From the NCBI GenBank assembly GCA_001953115.1, contig LSSL01000230.1, forward strand, positions 40,863-104,862: a stretch of DNA of 64,000 nt. Direction: 5' to 3'. The position numbers and the translations under genes are program-made. Of this stretch, positions 13,805 through 25,208 are shown one piece after another (the stretch's first letter is position 1; every line of letters starts with the position of its first letter). Below the pieces are notes generated by a model. That model was given only the letters and a program-made list of their open reading frames with translations. It was not told where the DNA came from and searched no databases. The stretch comes from Smittium mucronatum (taxonomy: Eukaryota > Kickxellomycota > Harpellomycetes > Harpellales > Legeriomycetaceae).

Positions 13805-13878
13805 TGCTCACTACAGGGGTCGAACCTGTGACCTTGGCGTTATTAGCACCACGCTCTAACCAACTGAGCTAAGCAAGC
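13805..13878 (-). tRNA. tRNA-Ile (AAU)
   Basis: Minus-strand cloverleaf of 74 nt. The acceptor stem GCTTGCT/AGTGAGC contains two G-T pairs. The D arm reads GCTCAGTTGGTTAGAGC. The anticodon stem TGGTG/CGCCA closes loop CTAATAA (anticodon AAT, read as inosine-AU after editing), and the T arm is ACAGGTTCGACCCCTGT, with discriminator A. The AAU anticodon marks this as a eukaryotic nuclear tRNA rather than an organellar one. It is the first gene of the tandem triplet in transcription order. Confidence 0.96.
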
Positions 13879-16800
13879 GATGATTCGCCGCAAATTGCAA
13901 CAATTAAGTATTTTTTTTAAATAAAGGTTACTGAAAATCTCATATTGGTGTAAATTGATTTTTGATTTTCAAATTTAATTTATAAAAATTTACATAAAAT
14001 ATACAATAATTCGCAATTCCTGATAATCCATATAAATTTAAAATAATACCAATGATTATTAAAACTCCATTCCGCGGTAAATAGAATATTAAGAATTTAT
14101 TAAGAAAAAAAAAAGTTCTTGTATCTGTTTTATATAGTGCTTATAAAATAAAAAAATAACCTAAGAAAAATAACGATTTTTAAAATTGAAACTCTCTAAT
14201 TTTTAAAATAAAAAAATTAGCATAAAAATCCCTCCATTTATCTATGTAATAATCAATATAAGTCCACATTTAATCATATATCAACATAGAGACTAAACTA
14301 AATATATGGAAAATTCTTAATCGCAACAGAAATATTACATATAAAATTTAAATATTTCATTTTTAATGATTTTTTTTATTTGTAATAAGTTTTTATTTAT
14401 TCTTTTAAATCAAAAAAGCTAAAAATAATAAAGACTTCCCGTACAAAATAAGAAAAAAATTCATAATTTTTAAATAATAGATGCAAAATTTTACTAATAG
14501 TGCATTTAAAAAAGGTAAATCTATAATTTTTTGTATATAAAATATCCTGATTATCCTTATAATCTCACTTCTGAATTTCAATCTAGTAGAAATTTAAACT
14601 TAATTATAAAAAATAAGAAATAGAAAATTGCATCCATAGATTTTTTTTAATCGATGTGCTTGAGATATCGCTATATATTTAAGAAAATAATAATAGGTAA
14701 AGTTTGATAATTTTTGATGCGTTTAGTTTTAAGGCATTATTGGCTCCTCCAAACATAATTTTTTTTCTAATATTAACTCATGAAAAAGTAAAAGTGTATA
14801 AAAGTAATCTTATTTACACAATATAAACTCTGAAGTGTTATAATATTTCTAAAATTAAATATATTTGTAAAAAATAAAGAAAAAATATTTTTTCTTTAAA
14901 ATCAGCCTTATATAGCATAAATTATCTGAAAGATATAAATAAATCCACAGAAACTTGTAAAATGTGTTTAAAAATATTAAAAAAATCATGAAAACGACCA
15001 CAAATCTTCAACTAATACCACATATCTAATTTGACATAAATAAGTTTTATTTAATAAAAGTATATAAAACGCGGTAAAAAAACCATATTAAATCATTAAA
15101 ACCAATTGTCTAGCACTTTTGTGTTTATATTAATCTATTATTAAAACATTAAAGCCATTTATTAATTTTAAGATCATAAAAATTCACCATCATAATTTTA
15201 AAAAAATGAAAAAATTGTATCTCATAAAACATAACAAATATTAGATAATTTTTCTAGATTAATACTAACATAGTTTATTCTCTTTATCAACCGAAATAAT
15301 GGTTTGAAAAAACTAGAATTTCAAATATACTACACTTTATAATAACCATTATACACAAATCAATTCAAAAATGACTAAATAAACTAATAGAGATAGTTAT
15401 TTCCCTAATAATAATTCCACATAAAAAATATGATATTTCTAAAACGCCTTTTTAATATCAGATTAATAAAAAAAGATTTTAATATAAATTAAATATGGCT
15501 CCAGAAAATGAAAATGGAGTTAAAAGAAATTTAATTCAGAAGAGAAAAAAATATATCTTTTAAAATATTAAATCAAACGATAAAAATATTTAGGGAGTAA
15601 AAAAACTTGAAAAATAAGAATTTTTTTTAATCCAGCTTCCTGATCTTAAGGTAAAAAATCTATGGAAAGAGATAATATTTATTTTTTTGAATAGCAGGAA
15701 TCAGAAAAAAAAAAAAAATTTCATGTATTCAAATTTTGATATATGTGTAACTAAAAATAAATCGGGAGCTTTATGGCGTATCCTGTTTTAGTGAAAAAAA
15801 TATAAATAACTTTTCTTCCAATAAAATTTGAAACTATTCAATGGAAATTAAAACTTCGAATCGATTAAATAGATTTTTCTTTTAATTTTTATTGGTGGGG
15901 AAGTTTAAATTGGATTTTGATTTGGAAACTTATATATAAATTATTTGTAAAGCTGGTAATTAGATTTATTTTTTTATTATAATTAATTTATAAAAACATA
16001 TACAGATTAACCCAATTTTAATAAAATTCAACAAAAAAAATCTATAAAAAATTAAAAACGTGATAGGAAAATAAAAAGAATACATAGTGTAGCAAAAATA
16101 AAATTCATATTTTATACCATGTAATTTTATATTTTTTCAAATAAAATAATTAAATTTTTTATATTCTGGAATCATTGGAAAATTAGTTTGTGATTGTCAG
16201 AATTTCAATAATCGAAAAAAACTTCTGTAAAAATTTAAAAAGAATTATTAAAAAAATTGAAATTTTCAGAAACATCCGCCTTGAAATGAAAAAAAAAAAT
16301 TCAAAAATTATTTTCTTAGAATCTTAATGGCTATAATGACTAATGGTTAGAATTTTTTTATTATAAAAAATGGCACTTTTATGACTATATTGGACAGAGA
16401 TATTATTATAATTATAAAATCATGAATTTTTATAATACTTTGAATAATATTTAATATTATAAAGAAAAAAATATCAAAAAAAAGTATAATATTCACGTAT
16501 AAAATAAAATGTCATTAAATTGAAAAAATATTAAATTTTTTAAAATAGTTTGGAAGTGATTTTTACTATATCCTTTTATAGTTTCTAAAAAAATTATTAT
16601 ACCGAATAACAGGTTTTTTTTAATTATGTATTATTGAATTGATTTTGAAAAAATTGGATATTGAACATACAATTTCCTTCGATAAAAATTAATTAGAACT
16701 TAATAGCACTGATATAAATATGTAAATATAAATATTATTGTATAAATGATACACTCTCTAGGAATATATATTTGATATGATATAAAAAGTTTGCCGTTTT

Positions 16801-17095
16801 TTTAAGCCCTTGTTAGAAAATAGTGAAACTCCATAAAAATTAAATCATTAGATGGTTTTTTTCACTCTTTAATTAATTTAAGAGCTTTTTAATTTTATCG
16901 TTTAATTTTCAATTTTTTTAGTAATTTTCCCAAGGATCATAACATCTGGCTTTAATGCTTGTGGATCATATCAATTTTGTGGGTTTTATAGGGATGAAAA
17001 AAACAGAATTTCGAAAGATTTTTTTAATTTTAGTAAGAATTTTGAAAAAAAAAAGTTAATCCATATTTAATTACAATTTATTCAGCTAGAAAAAA
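13879..17095. other. AT-rich gene desert
   Basis: No gene or RNA feature could be supported. The sequence is A/T-dominated with runs of A around 15,700. Immediately upstream of the tRNA cluster (13,879-13,900) there is a short GC-richer patch but no convincing promoter element. Confidence 0.6.
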
Positions 17096-17230
17096 GATAG
17101 ATCCATTGAGAATGGTATAATTTTCGATCTCATTTATCAAGCTGAAGAAAATAAAAATAAAATATTTGTAATTTGCAAGGTGGATTTTCCAATTTTAGGT
17201 ACAGTAATTCCAAAGTTCTATCTCATGTAA
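17096..17230 (+). pseudogene. Possible reverse-transcriptase relic (non-LTR type)
   Basis: A 45-codon open frame on the plus strand reads, in order, an RSI-like triplet, then a hydrophobic/acidic stretch, then a VDF motif 25-30 residues later. That spacing matches the block in non-LTR reverse transcriptases that runs from the gRSI.dN motif to the lDFekAFD motif carrying the first catalytic Asp. A stop interrupts the frame just before the motif and another follows at 17,231. No flanking block can be followed with confidence. This is pattern matching on a short decayed frame and may be chance. Confidence 0.3.
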
Positions 17231-20200
17231 CTTCAATATATTTGAAATCACATCTTGCTTTTCTGAGCTTCAGTTATAGAAAAATTAGCTAAAAAAGCCA
17301 GAAAAAAAAAAGGCATATATGAATACTTTCATTCTAGAAAATTTCCAGAAAAAAACTTCCTAATCAAGATCTTCAGAGCCAAAATATTTTTTAATCTGTT
17401 AAATTAGTCCTAAAATGTAACACAAAAACAAATTAATATATATGAAGTAACCAACATGAAAAAAAAAACTAGTGAAGCTCCAGTGATATTCTTTATTCAG
17501 ATTTTTTTTCATATATATCATCACCTTTTGTGGGAAAACAAGTAATTTAAATTCTTATTTTTATCGGATAATTTTTATTTGATCTGCCAGAAAAATGTAA
17601 GAAAAAATCCAAAAAAACTATCATGTGCAGATTATGTTTTTCGGGAAGTAAAATATAAAATTCAGGATAAAATGCGGTTTCATCTTAAACATCTGTTTCT
17701 GTATCAGATCTAAGGCTAAACGGGGGATATCAGTATTAAATCAATTAAAAAATACTCGTTTTTAGAAATAAATCACGTTTCAGAGGTTTAAAGTATAGTT
17801 TATTCACTGGTACCTATATTTTATTCTATGAATTTGAATTATTTTTTTATTATATGTGGAGATCCTGCTGAGTAATCCCATGCATAGTATAACAGAAACC
17901 AGATATTATATTTGCGATTTTCTCTAATAAGAACATTACTTTTTGATTATTAAGAAAAAAGTTCATAAATATCTGCAAGTAATCTTAAACAATATTCTAA
18001 ATATTTTCTTTATTTTCTTTATAAATTTATATGTCACACTTATTTTTATCACTAATAAAAATCCTTTGGGGTGAATCGAATCCTCATTTAAAGACCATTA
18101 AATTGCTTTGTTTAAAGTAGAAAGCTTTGCTAGATAAATTATCTAATAAGAATTTTTTTAAAGATTATTTTAGAGAATAGCGAAGTTTTTTATTTAGAAG
18201 ATCATTTTGGTTTACTTTCAAGGCTTTTAAAATAATTACAGTCAATTATAAAAATAACATCCATTGAAGATCTCGTTGATATTTTTAGATCTTAGGATGC
18301 TGATATTTCGGAGCGAAAAAAATTTAAATCTGGATAAAATAAGTTACGATTTACTAATTATGATCAGTATTCCACTTTAGGATATAGAAAACTTCCTCAA
18401 GTCGATGATTACAAAAATTATTCATCTTTTATTAAGCTCAATACTTTTTATATGGCTTTCCCAGCAATAAAAATATTACACCAGCGACTACTAGTCAAAG
18501 TATTTTAATATTTAATATTTTAAATATGTTGTAAAAATAAATCAGCTAAAGCTTCACCCAGTATTAGTACAATATATTTTTTGATTATGGGTCTGTTTTT
18601 GGGACTTTATCATAGCTCAAGGGTAGAATTTATGAGGAAACATTGAATAATTCTTTAATAATAGGCTGATTTTAATATTTATTCAAATTAAATATTGCCA
18701 TGAAAATTTAAATACTATCATTTCGTCTACTTATCTACCTATCACTTTACAAGATTAATTTTGTATTGGAAAATGAAATTTTATTATTTCTTAAAATTAT
18801 GCACGAAAATTTATATCTTAGTTATTTATATTTATCGGTAAAAAAGTATGCGAAATGTACCGAATGTGATTATTAGTATAATAATAGCCCTGAAACTAAT
18901 TATTTTATTTTATTTTACTTTAAGATTATTTGTAGGAGAGTATCCTCAGTTTTTATAGCGAATTTAAAAAATATATAGAGTAAGGCCAATGAAATACATC
19001 CTTAATAGTTGATAATACACAAAAAAATATTGAGAGAAAATCTTAAGCCTTTTATACAAAATAATATTATATAATTTTATTCAGTAAAATTTATCAAAAA
19101 AACAGTTTGTGAATTTTGTAAGTTTCTTTAATTTTTAATTCAAGCCTTATTACTTTCATATTATCTATCTGTATCATTGTATAGTTTAGTTTATTTTCAC
19201 TTTATTTTCTTGAATTAAATATACATTCTTTGTGCTATAAAGTATTATTTTTCGTTTTTGTTTTAAAATAAACAATTTTATGTCCTATAATCTCATATCT
19301 TTGTAAATAAACCGTATATATTAGAAACCCTCATCTTATAGAGGTTAATTTATCATTTTAAATTTAATTTGGGTTATCCTCTAACATCACAACCACTTCA
19401 TTCTTTAGAATGCTTGTTACAAAATTTTAAAATATTCAAATATTTATTGAAAATCATCCACATAGGTAAAAAATTAGAGTAAAAATTTATTCTTTAAACT
19501 AAATTATAAAATTATTCCAGAAACTATGAATTTTTTATGTTTCAAAATGATAAGGTAATTGGAAGAAAAAGTTCTAATAAACGTCACTCAAATTTCTTAT
19601 TAGTATATTATATCAACAAAATTGAACTATTATTTTTTTTATAATAGAAAAAACCAAATATAACCAGAAGAACTCATCAGATAAAATTTTCAGTAAAAGT
19701 GATAGGGGAAAAATTATCGCATCATCAAGTATATCCAGTTTATTAAATTTTATCAATAAAATGTTTTTTATACCGATTTTTCATTATTTTAAACAATTTT
19801 TTTTTAAAAATCACTCTATGGCTAAAATTTAAATCAAAACTAATCTATTAATAAAAAATCATTGTTTTATGAGAATAAATCGTTTCACACTTTTTTAAAA
19901 CACTTGCTTATTTAAATAAAAATATTAAATTTTTTTATAGAAAAATTTTATGATATATATATACTTTTTATTTATTTTTATTTTTACTCTGCCATATATC
20001 CATGTTTTTTTTAAAATTTTTTTTACACTTCTATAAAATATAAACTTTATTCGTGTTTTATTATTATTTTTTGAATGTTTTTTGAATTTTTCAATAATTG
20101 TATTTACATTTAGGTTTTAAATTTTACTTGTGATTAAAAAAACCTCAATTTATTGAAAATACAATAAAAATTGGGTTAAATTTTTTTTTTTAGATTAAAT

Positions 20201-21009
20201 TGATTATTGTGTTACTTTAGATGAATTTTTTCCTTTTTATAATGGATTAAGTATTTATTTAATCCTAGAAATAGGCAATTATTTTTGATACATGAATCCA
20301 TGAAAAACTTATACAATAATTCTAAATAATAATATTTTTAAATTTGAATGTTTTTTATGAAGCCAAAATTTTTAAATGAATGGATTTAAATAAATATAAA
20401 ATTAATTTATATAAATTTTAAATTATAAAAATTAAAAAATTGTTAGATATTTTTCATTTATTTTACAACATTCTAATATTTAATGTGTTTAAATAACATT
20501 TAAGACTTGAATTTTTCTAAAATATGAATCGATAAATAATCTTGTCTAAAAATATTTTTTACATAAAATTATGAAATCAGTACATATGAAAATCTTAATT
20601 GTGACCGCTTTTGGAAATAAAAATATATACCTCTTACGCCTCCAAGTATTGGTTTTTATTGGTTTTATATATCCGTTGGTTTAAATTTAATTAATTATAC
20701 TAATCATTAAACTTTGAATATAAAATTCAACCATTTTCAAATCAGATTTTTTTAAAAATAATTTCTAGATAAGGGATATTTTTTTCACTGCTTTAATTGA
20801 AGGTTTTAGAAAAGACCTTTATTAAATTTTTTTTTTATTGTGTGGTATATAAATACTAGAAATTTTCTTAGTTTGGTTATATTTTGCAAAATATTAACAA
20901 ATATTATTAAAATTATGCAAAGATACACAAAATATTCACCAATTAATAAAAAAATTCATTAAAATCGACTATCTAATTTTTAAAAATATATTAATTTAGT
21001 CAAAAAGTT
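17231..21009. other. AT-rich gene desert with decayed frames
   Basis: No supportable gene. Between 18,240 and 18,500 the plus strand has slightly less biased composition and a patchy open frame (including the string FIKLNTFYMAF), which may be another eroded element, but I recognise no domain. The rest is A/T-rich and stop-dense. Confidence 0.55.
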
Positions 21010-21840
21010 TTTATATTACCGGAATCGGATTCTCTGTACCATTTAGACTGGTATAAATCTTAGCTCCTAAACTATTATTGTCTAGCCAAAGATGAGGCAA
21101 CGTCGAGTAAACTATTACTAGTGCACAATTTGCCCTCACCCAGCAGAGACCCTAGGGCAGGTATTACTTCCTTACTCCGCCTATCCACACTTCCCCCGTT
21201 GCTCCCTGTACTGACAACACTAAGAATTTTTAGAGCCCCCATGGTAGGAATAATAGGCGAGAACCTTACCGGGGGGTTGGGACCGGAACTTAACGAAAGT
21301 CCCAGTAAAGAAGATAAAAGATATTCCATAACTGGTTCTCCCGCCAAATTGACCGATGTGTCTAAGTCTCCACTTAGTCCAAGGGCTTCAATAGAGATCG
21401 ATGCCGAAGCGTCACTATCCCTATCTTCCGCTACCTCTCGCCAGGAGTACACCTCCGGGGCAAATCCATAAGGATAAGCACCGGACCTGACCAACTCATG
21501 GTTGCGCATAACCAAGCACATAGCACAATATAAGCTAATGCGTTCACTAAACGAACTACAAAATACCACTAAACTATAAAATGGACTAACATGTAATGAT
21601 CCCAGTCCACGAAGGCAGAACAAAAATAAAAAATTAACTAACTAAACACTAGTAAAACACCACTGAGCAATATAAAAACTGTTTTCATTGAAACTAAACA
21701 ATAAACAAATCAGACTATACTACTAAAATAAACGACTAAAACAAAACAGTCATCAAGCGTGCTAAGGCTTTCAGACTAAAAAAAGAGGGTAGCTTCACAT
21801 AGGACGAAAATGCGCGTCCACCACTTTAATACATAAAAAT
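21010..21840. mobile_element. GC-richer island, candidate recently inserted element
   Basis: About 830 bp at roughly 45-50% G+C, flanked on both sides by DNA near 20%, with abrupt edges. It holds a 182-codon minus-strand frame (listed separately). On the minus strand the sequence just past that frame's stop is TGGTACAGAGAATCCG, which starts with TGG like many retroelement primer-binding sites. I could not pair it convincingly with a tRNA 3' end, and I found no TG...CA termini with a target-site duplication. It could be an LTR/5' leader fragment, another insertion, or foreign DNA. The composition contrast says it has not shared the mutational history of its surroundings. Confidence 0.4.
21075..21623 (-). 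CDS. Uncharacterised 182-codon reading frame in island
   Basis: An intact minus-strand frame with balanced codon composition, ending in TAA. The first in-frame start lies near 21,623, and a more protein-like segment begins at an internal Met-Arg-Asn-His around codon 39 (about 21,509). It is rich in Ser, Leu, Gly and Glu/Asp, with acidic and Ser-rich stretches (EDRDSDASASISIEA), no obvious membrane segment, and no catalytic motif I recognise. A 116-codon overlapping frame on the plus strand is taken to be its antisense shadow. It might be the N-terminal part of a retroelement gag protein or a foreign fragment, but that is inference. Its real status as a gene is uncertain. Confidence 0.35.
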   Translation of the reverse strand: MFCLRGLGSLHVSPFYSLVVFCSSFSERISLYCAMCLVMRNHELVRSGAYPYGFAPEVYSWREVAEDRDSDASASISIEALGLSGDLDTSVNLAGEPVMEYLLSSLLGLSLSSGPNPPVRFSPIIPTMGALKILSVVSTGSNGGSVDRRSKEVIPALGSLLGEGKLCTSNSLLDVASSLARQ

Positions 21841-24800
21841 AAAGTGTAATATAATAAATTATCAGAACTAAAATAATTAACTTAAAAATATTTTTTCTCA
21901 ATAATTTTAATTATTATACAAATTAATAAAATTACATTAAATACAACATAATTTATGAATTTTTTTCCGACTTTCAATTTAATTTAAAACTTACATTTCT
22001 TATACATTTTTATCATCAGCTGAACTAGTGAAATTTTCGGGTAATAATGAATTTTAAATATTTATGGAATTTTTCTTTTGTTATTTTTCATCTATATTTT
22101 TAGTTTAAAACGATAAAAAAAACTCCCTTAATTTTTCATTAAAAACCATAGTTTTTTTAAAAATCAAAAGCTTGTTACTTTTAGGATAGAAAACATGAAA
22201 AAAATATTGATTTTAAGTGAGCATTCACTATAACTCTTTTTCAGATAATATTGAAACAAAATGAATAGAATAGAAGTCAAATTTCTATTAAAATGATTTA
22301 TTTTTTTTCTGCTGATTAGTATTGAAATTTAGTATCAATGAAAATTTCCCGAAATAACTTTTATTTTCCCCAGTTTTATCAAAAAGAATATTTCATTTTT
22401 TTGGACCCCTAATTATCAATTTGATAAGATATAATTATCGCCTTTCAAATTTGGTATCAAAAAAAAAATCACAATATATATAAATCTAGCTTCGATAAAA
22501 AAATTAATTCAAAATCCTCAAATATATTAATTTTTCATCCAATTAAAATGTTTTATTCTGTTAAAAAAACTTCAAAAAGTCATTTAACGTTAAATTTATT
22601 TACATTTTAAATTGATTTGATCATTTCTATCAATTTAATGATTTTTTTATAATAAACACTAATTATAAACTATAAAAAATTATAAATCAAATTTTTAACT
22701 AAATGAAGTAAAAAAATAATTTTCATCAGGTTTAATTTAAATACGCATTTTTTTTTTTGCGAAAAAATATAGAATAACCTCTCCTTGAAACTACGAATTT
22801 TGTCATAGTATATTTGAATATAATTCATTTTCACTTATTTTTTGAGTCTGTTTTTTTTTATGAATTCATTATTTACCGTGGCTAAATATAGGTTATTTTA
22901 TTTCAGAATCTTCCCAATAATTTTTATAAAGCTTAATTAAAAATTCATTTCTTTTATTATCTCATAATCTCGTAACAAATCTAAAATTTTGTCCCCTGAC
23001 AAGCCCGGGATAATTAAAACGGATTTTTTTCTCTTTTTCTTTTATTATATGCTGGATTTTATTTAAAAACAAAATAAAAATAGCAAAAAAGAGAGTTTAG
23101 AATAATTTTATATCACTGTTTGTTATAAATTCATGAAAATTGGAATTCGTGTTGCTGAAAAAAATCGAACAATAAATAGTATTTTACATATTAAACTTAT
23201 ATTATTTACTAATTTCAATTCAAATGGACAATTATAATTTTTTTAGAAGCTTTTTTTCTGGATAATATTCACTTTAATCATTTGTTGTAAATTAAAAGAT
23301 ATTAACTATTTTTAAAAATCAGATCATAAAAATTAAATTGGTTAGAAATAAAATAAAATCAAATTGTGAATAAATATATTTAATTAATATGTATGAACCA
23401 AATTGTGTTTTTAAAAATAAAACATCGATTTATGTGTCGAATCGAATAAAAAAAAGGCACAAATCGGTAAAATTCAAATCAAAAAAGTAAATAAATTAAA
23501 ATTTTTTATGTTTCTCAAATAAAAATATTCAATTTTGAAGAATAAAAATGTATATAATATAAAAAATCCAATATCTACAAAAAAATTCTTCTGATTTATT
23601 TTGTAGTTTAAGCGGATTTTTTTTTGAACTTAAAAATACAAAATTGAATAGGTATTAATCAAAAGTTCATCTAAATATCACCGAAATATCATCAATATCA
23701 GTTTCGATAAAATCTAAAACCCTTAATATTGTTTAAATATATTTTTAGATATATCTCTTATAACTTTTGATGATAAATTTTTTTAAGAATTCTTGGAAGA
23801 ATTAATAATATCTTTGATTTTGGGAGAATAAATAATAATAATAAAAATAAAAAAGCTATAAATCAGTGATCTATTAATTTATTAATTTTGAAGATTCCAA
23901 TCAGAATCATTGTTATAAATTTGAAAATTTTTCGATGGAATAATTATAGTTTTATGAAAATCAAAATCTTTTAAAATTTTCAATGGAATATATATCATAA
24001 ACAAAAAAAAGAAGTATTGCATTTATAAAAATCTGGTAATAAATACATCTTAAAAAATGAGTGAATAACAAATAATATTTCTAAAGTTTAATATATACTC
24101 GGATATGGAAAAAATAATATAAATACCGGTAGTTTTGTAACAATAGCTGATTTAGTTTACAATTTTGAGGTTTTAAAAAACGAATTTTGAAATATACTAA
24201 TCATTTTAGCGCAATTAAATGATGAAATAGGAAATATTAGGCTATTTATAATATCAAAAATTATCTTAAACTTTTTTTCTATATTGAAAAATTTATACCT
24301 AAAATCTACATTAATTCTATTGAGGGTGATTTCCCTGTTATGATGTCAGAAATATCATAGATAAAACTGAAATTTTATCTGGTATCTGTATCTATAGTAA
24401 GCAAATAACTCTGAATTTTACTCTTTTAGTTGGCTAAATTGAAAAATCAATCGAATAGATTGAATTTAAAATTAAGTTAGGAATAGATTATATATGATTC
24501 GAACCAGAAAATATCAAATTCAATATAAAAATATTCTGAAGAACTTAAAAAAACACACTCCTGGTTTCAAATATCAAAAAATGACAAGAAAATATTAAAA
24601 GCGACACATTAATTGTTGAGTAATAGATTTTATAATTATATAGCTATAGTAATCATTATTAAAATCAGTGAATTATTTAATAAATTTAAACTCAGTTCTA
24701 TGCTAAAATATCTAATTTTTTCGAGTTAAACATTTGTTAACAAAAATATAAAAAAGTAATTTTAACACATTCTTCAGCCAGTTCAAAAGATATGATATTA

Positions 24801-25072
24801 TTAGCCATATACAAAAAATTACTTTGAACTAATAACAGAAATATAAAAGATAAATATACGAGCCGAAAAAAGAATAGAAAAGCAGAATTTATTAATTTAT
24901 CAATTATAATAATATCTGATTATAACTAATAAAAAGCCCGAAATTTTTAAAATTAATTATAATAAGATAGCATCATATATTTTTAAACTAACTATTATCC
25001 TTCATAACTAAATAAGAATAATTTTAAATAAACTGGTAAATTTTGGGCACTAAATTCAACAATAATAGAAAA
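21841..25072. other. AT-rich gene desert
   Basis: No gene could be supported. The sequence is stop-dense and A/T-dominated throughout, with only short AT-type low-complexity frames. Confidence 0.65.
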
Positions 25073-25208
25073 TAATTACTGGTTATTTGACGAAATTATA
25101 TTGAGAGATTCCAATATCTTGAAAATAACTTTAATAAAAATAATTACTGATTATTTGACGAAATTATATTGAGAGATTCCAATATCTTGAAAACAACTTT
25201 AATAAAAA
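25073..25208. repeat. 68-bp direct tandem duplication
   Basis: Two adjacent 68-bp copies (25,073-25,140 and 25,141-25,208) differ at two positions by eye (G/A in TACTGG versus TACTGA, and AAAATAAC versus AAAACAAC). The near-identity indicates a recent local duplication in non-coding DNA. Confidence 0.88.

Noticed and set aside
13644..13859. 71-codon plus-strand open frame
   Set aside because: It is the antisense of the three tRNA genes; their GC-rich stems keep the frame open.
18060..18120. Sequence resembling a tRNA T-arm (TTCGATTC on the minus strand)
   Set aside because: Flanking bases do not form a T stem, and no anticodon arm or acceptor stem can be drawn.
21121..21471. 116-codon plus-strand frame in the 21-kb island
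   Set aside because: It overlaps the longer minus-strand frame entirely and is likely its antisense shadow, although I cannot formally exclude that it is the real one.
21010..21840. LTR boundaries with TG...CA and target-site duplication
   Set aside because: Candidate ends near 21,036 and about 21,822 have flanking pentamers that do not match, so no LTR was annotated.
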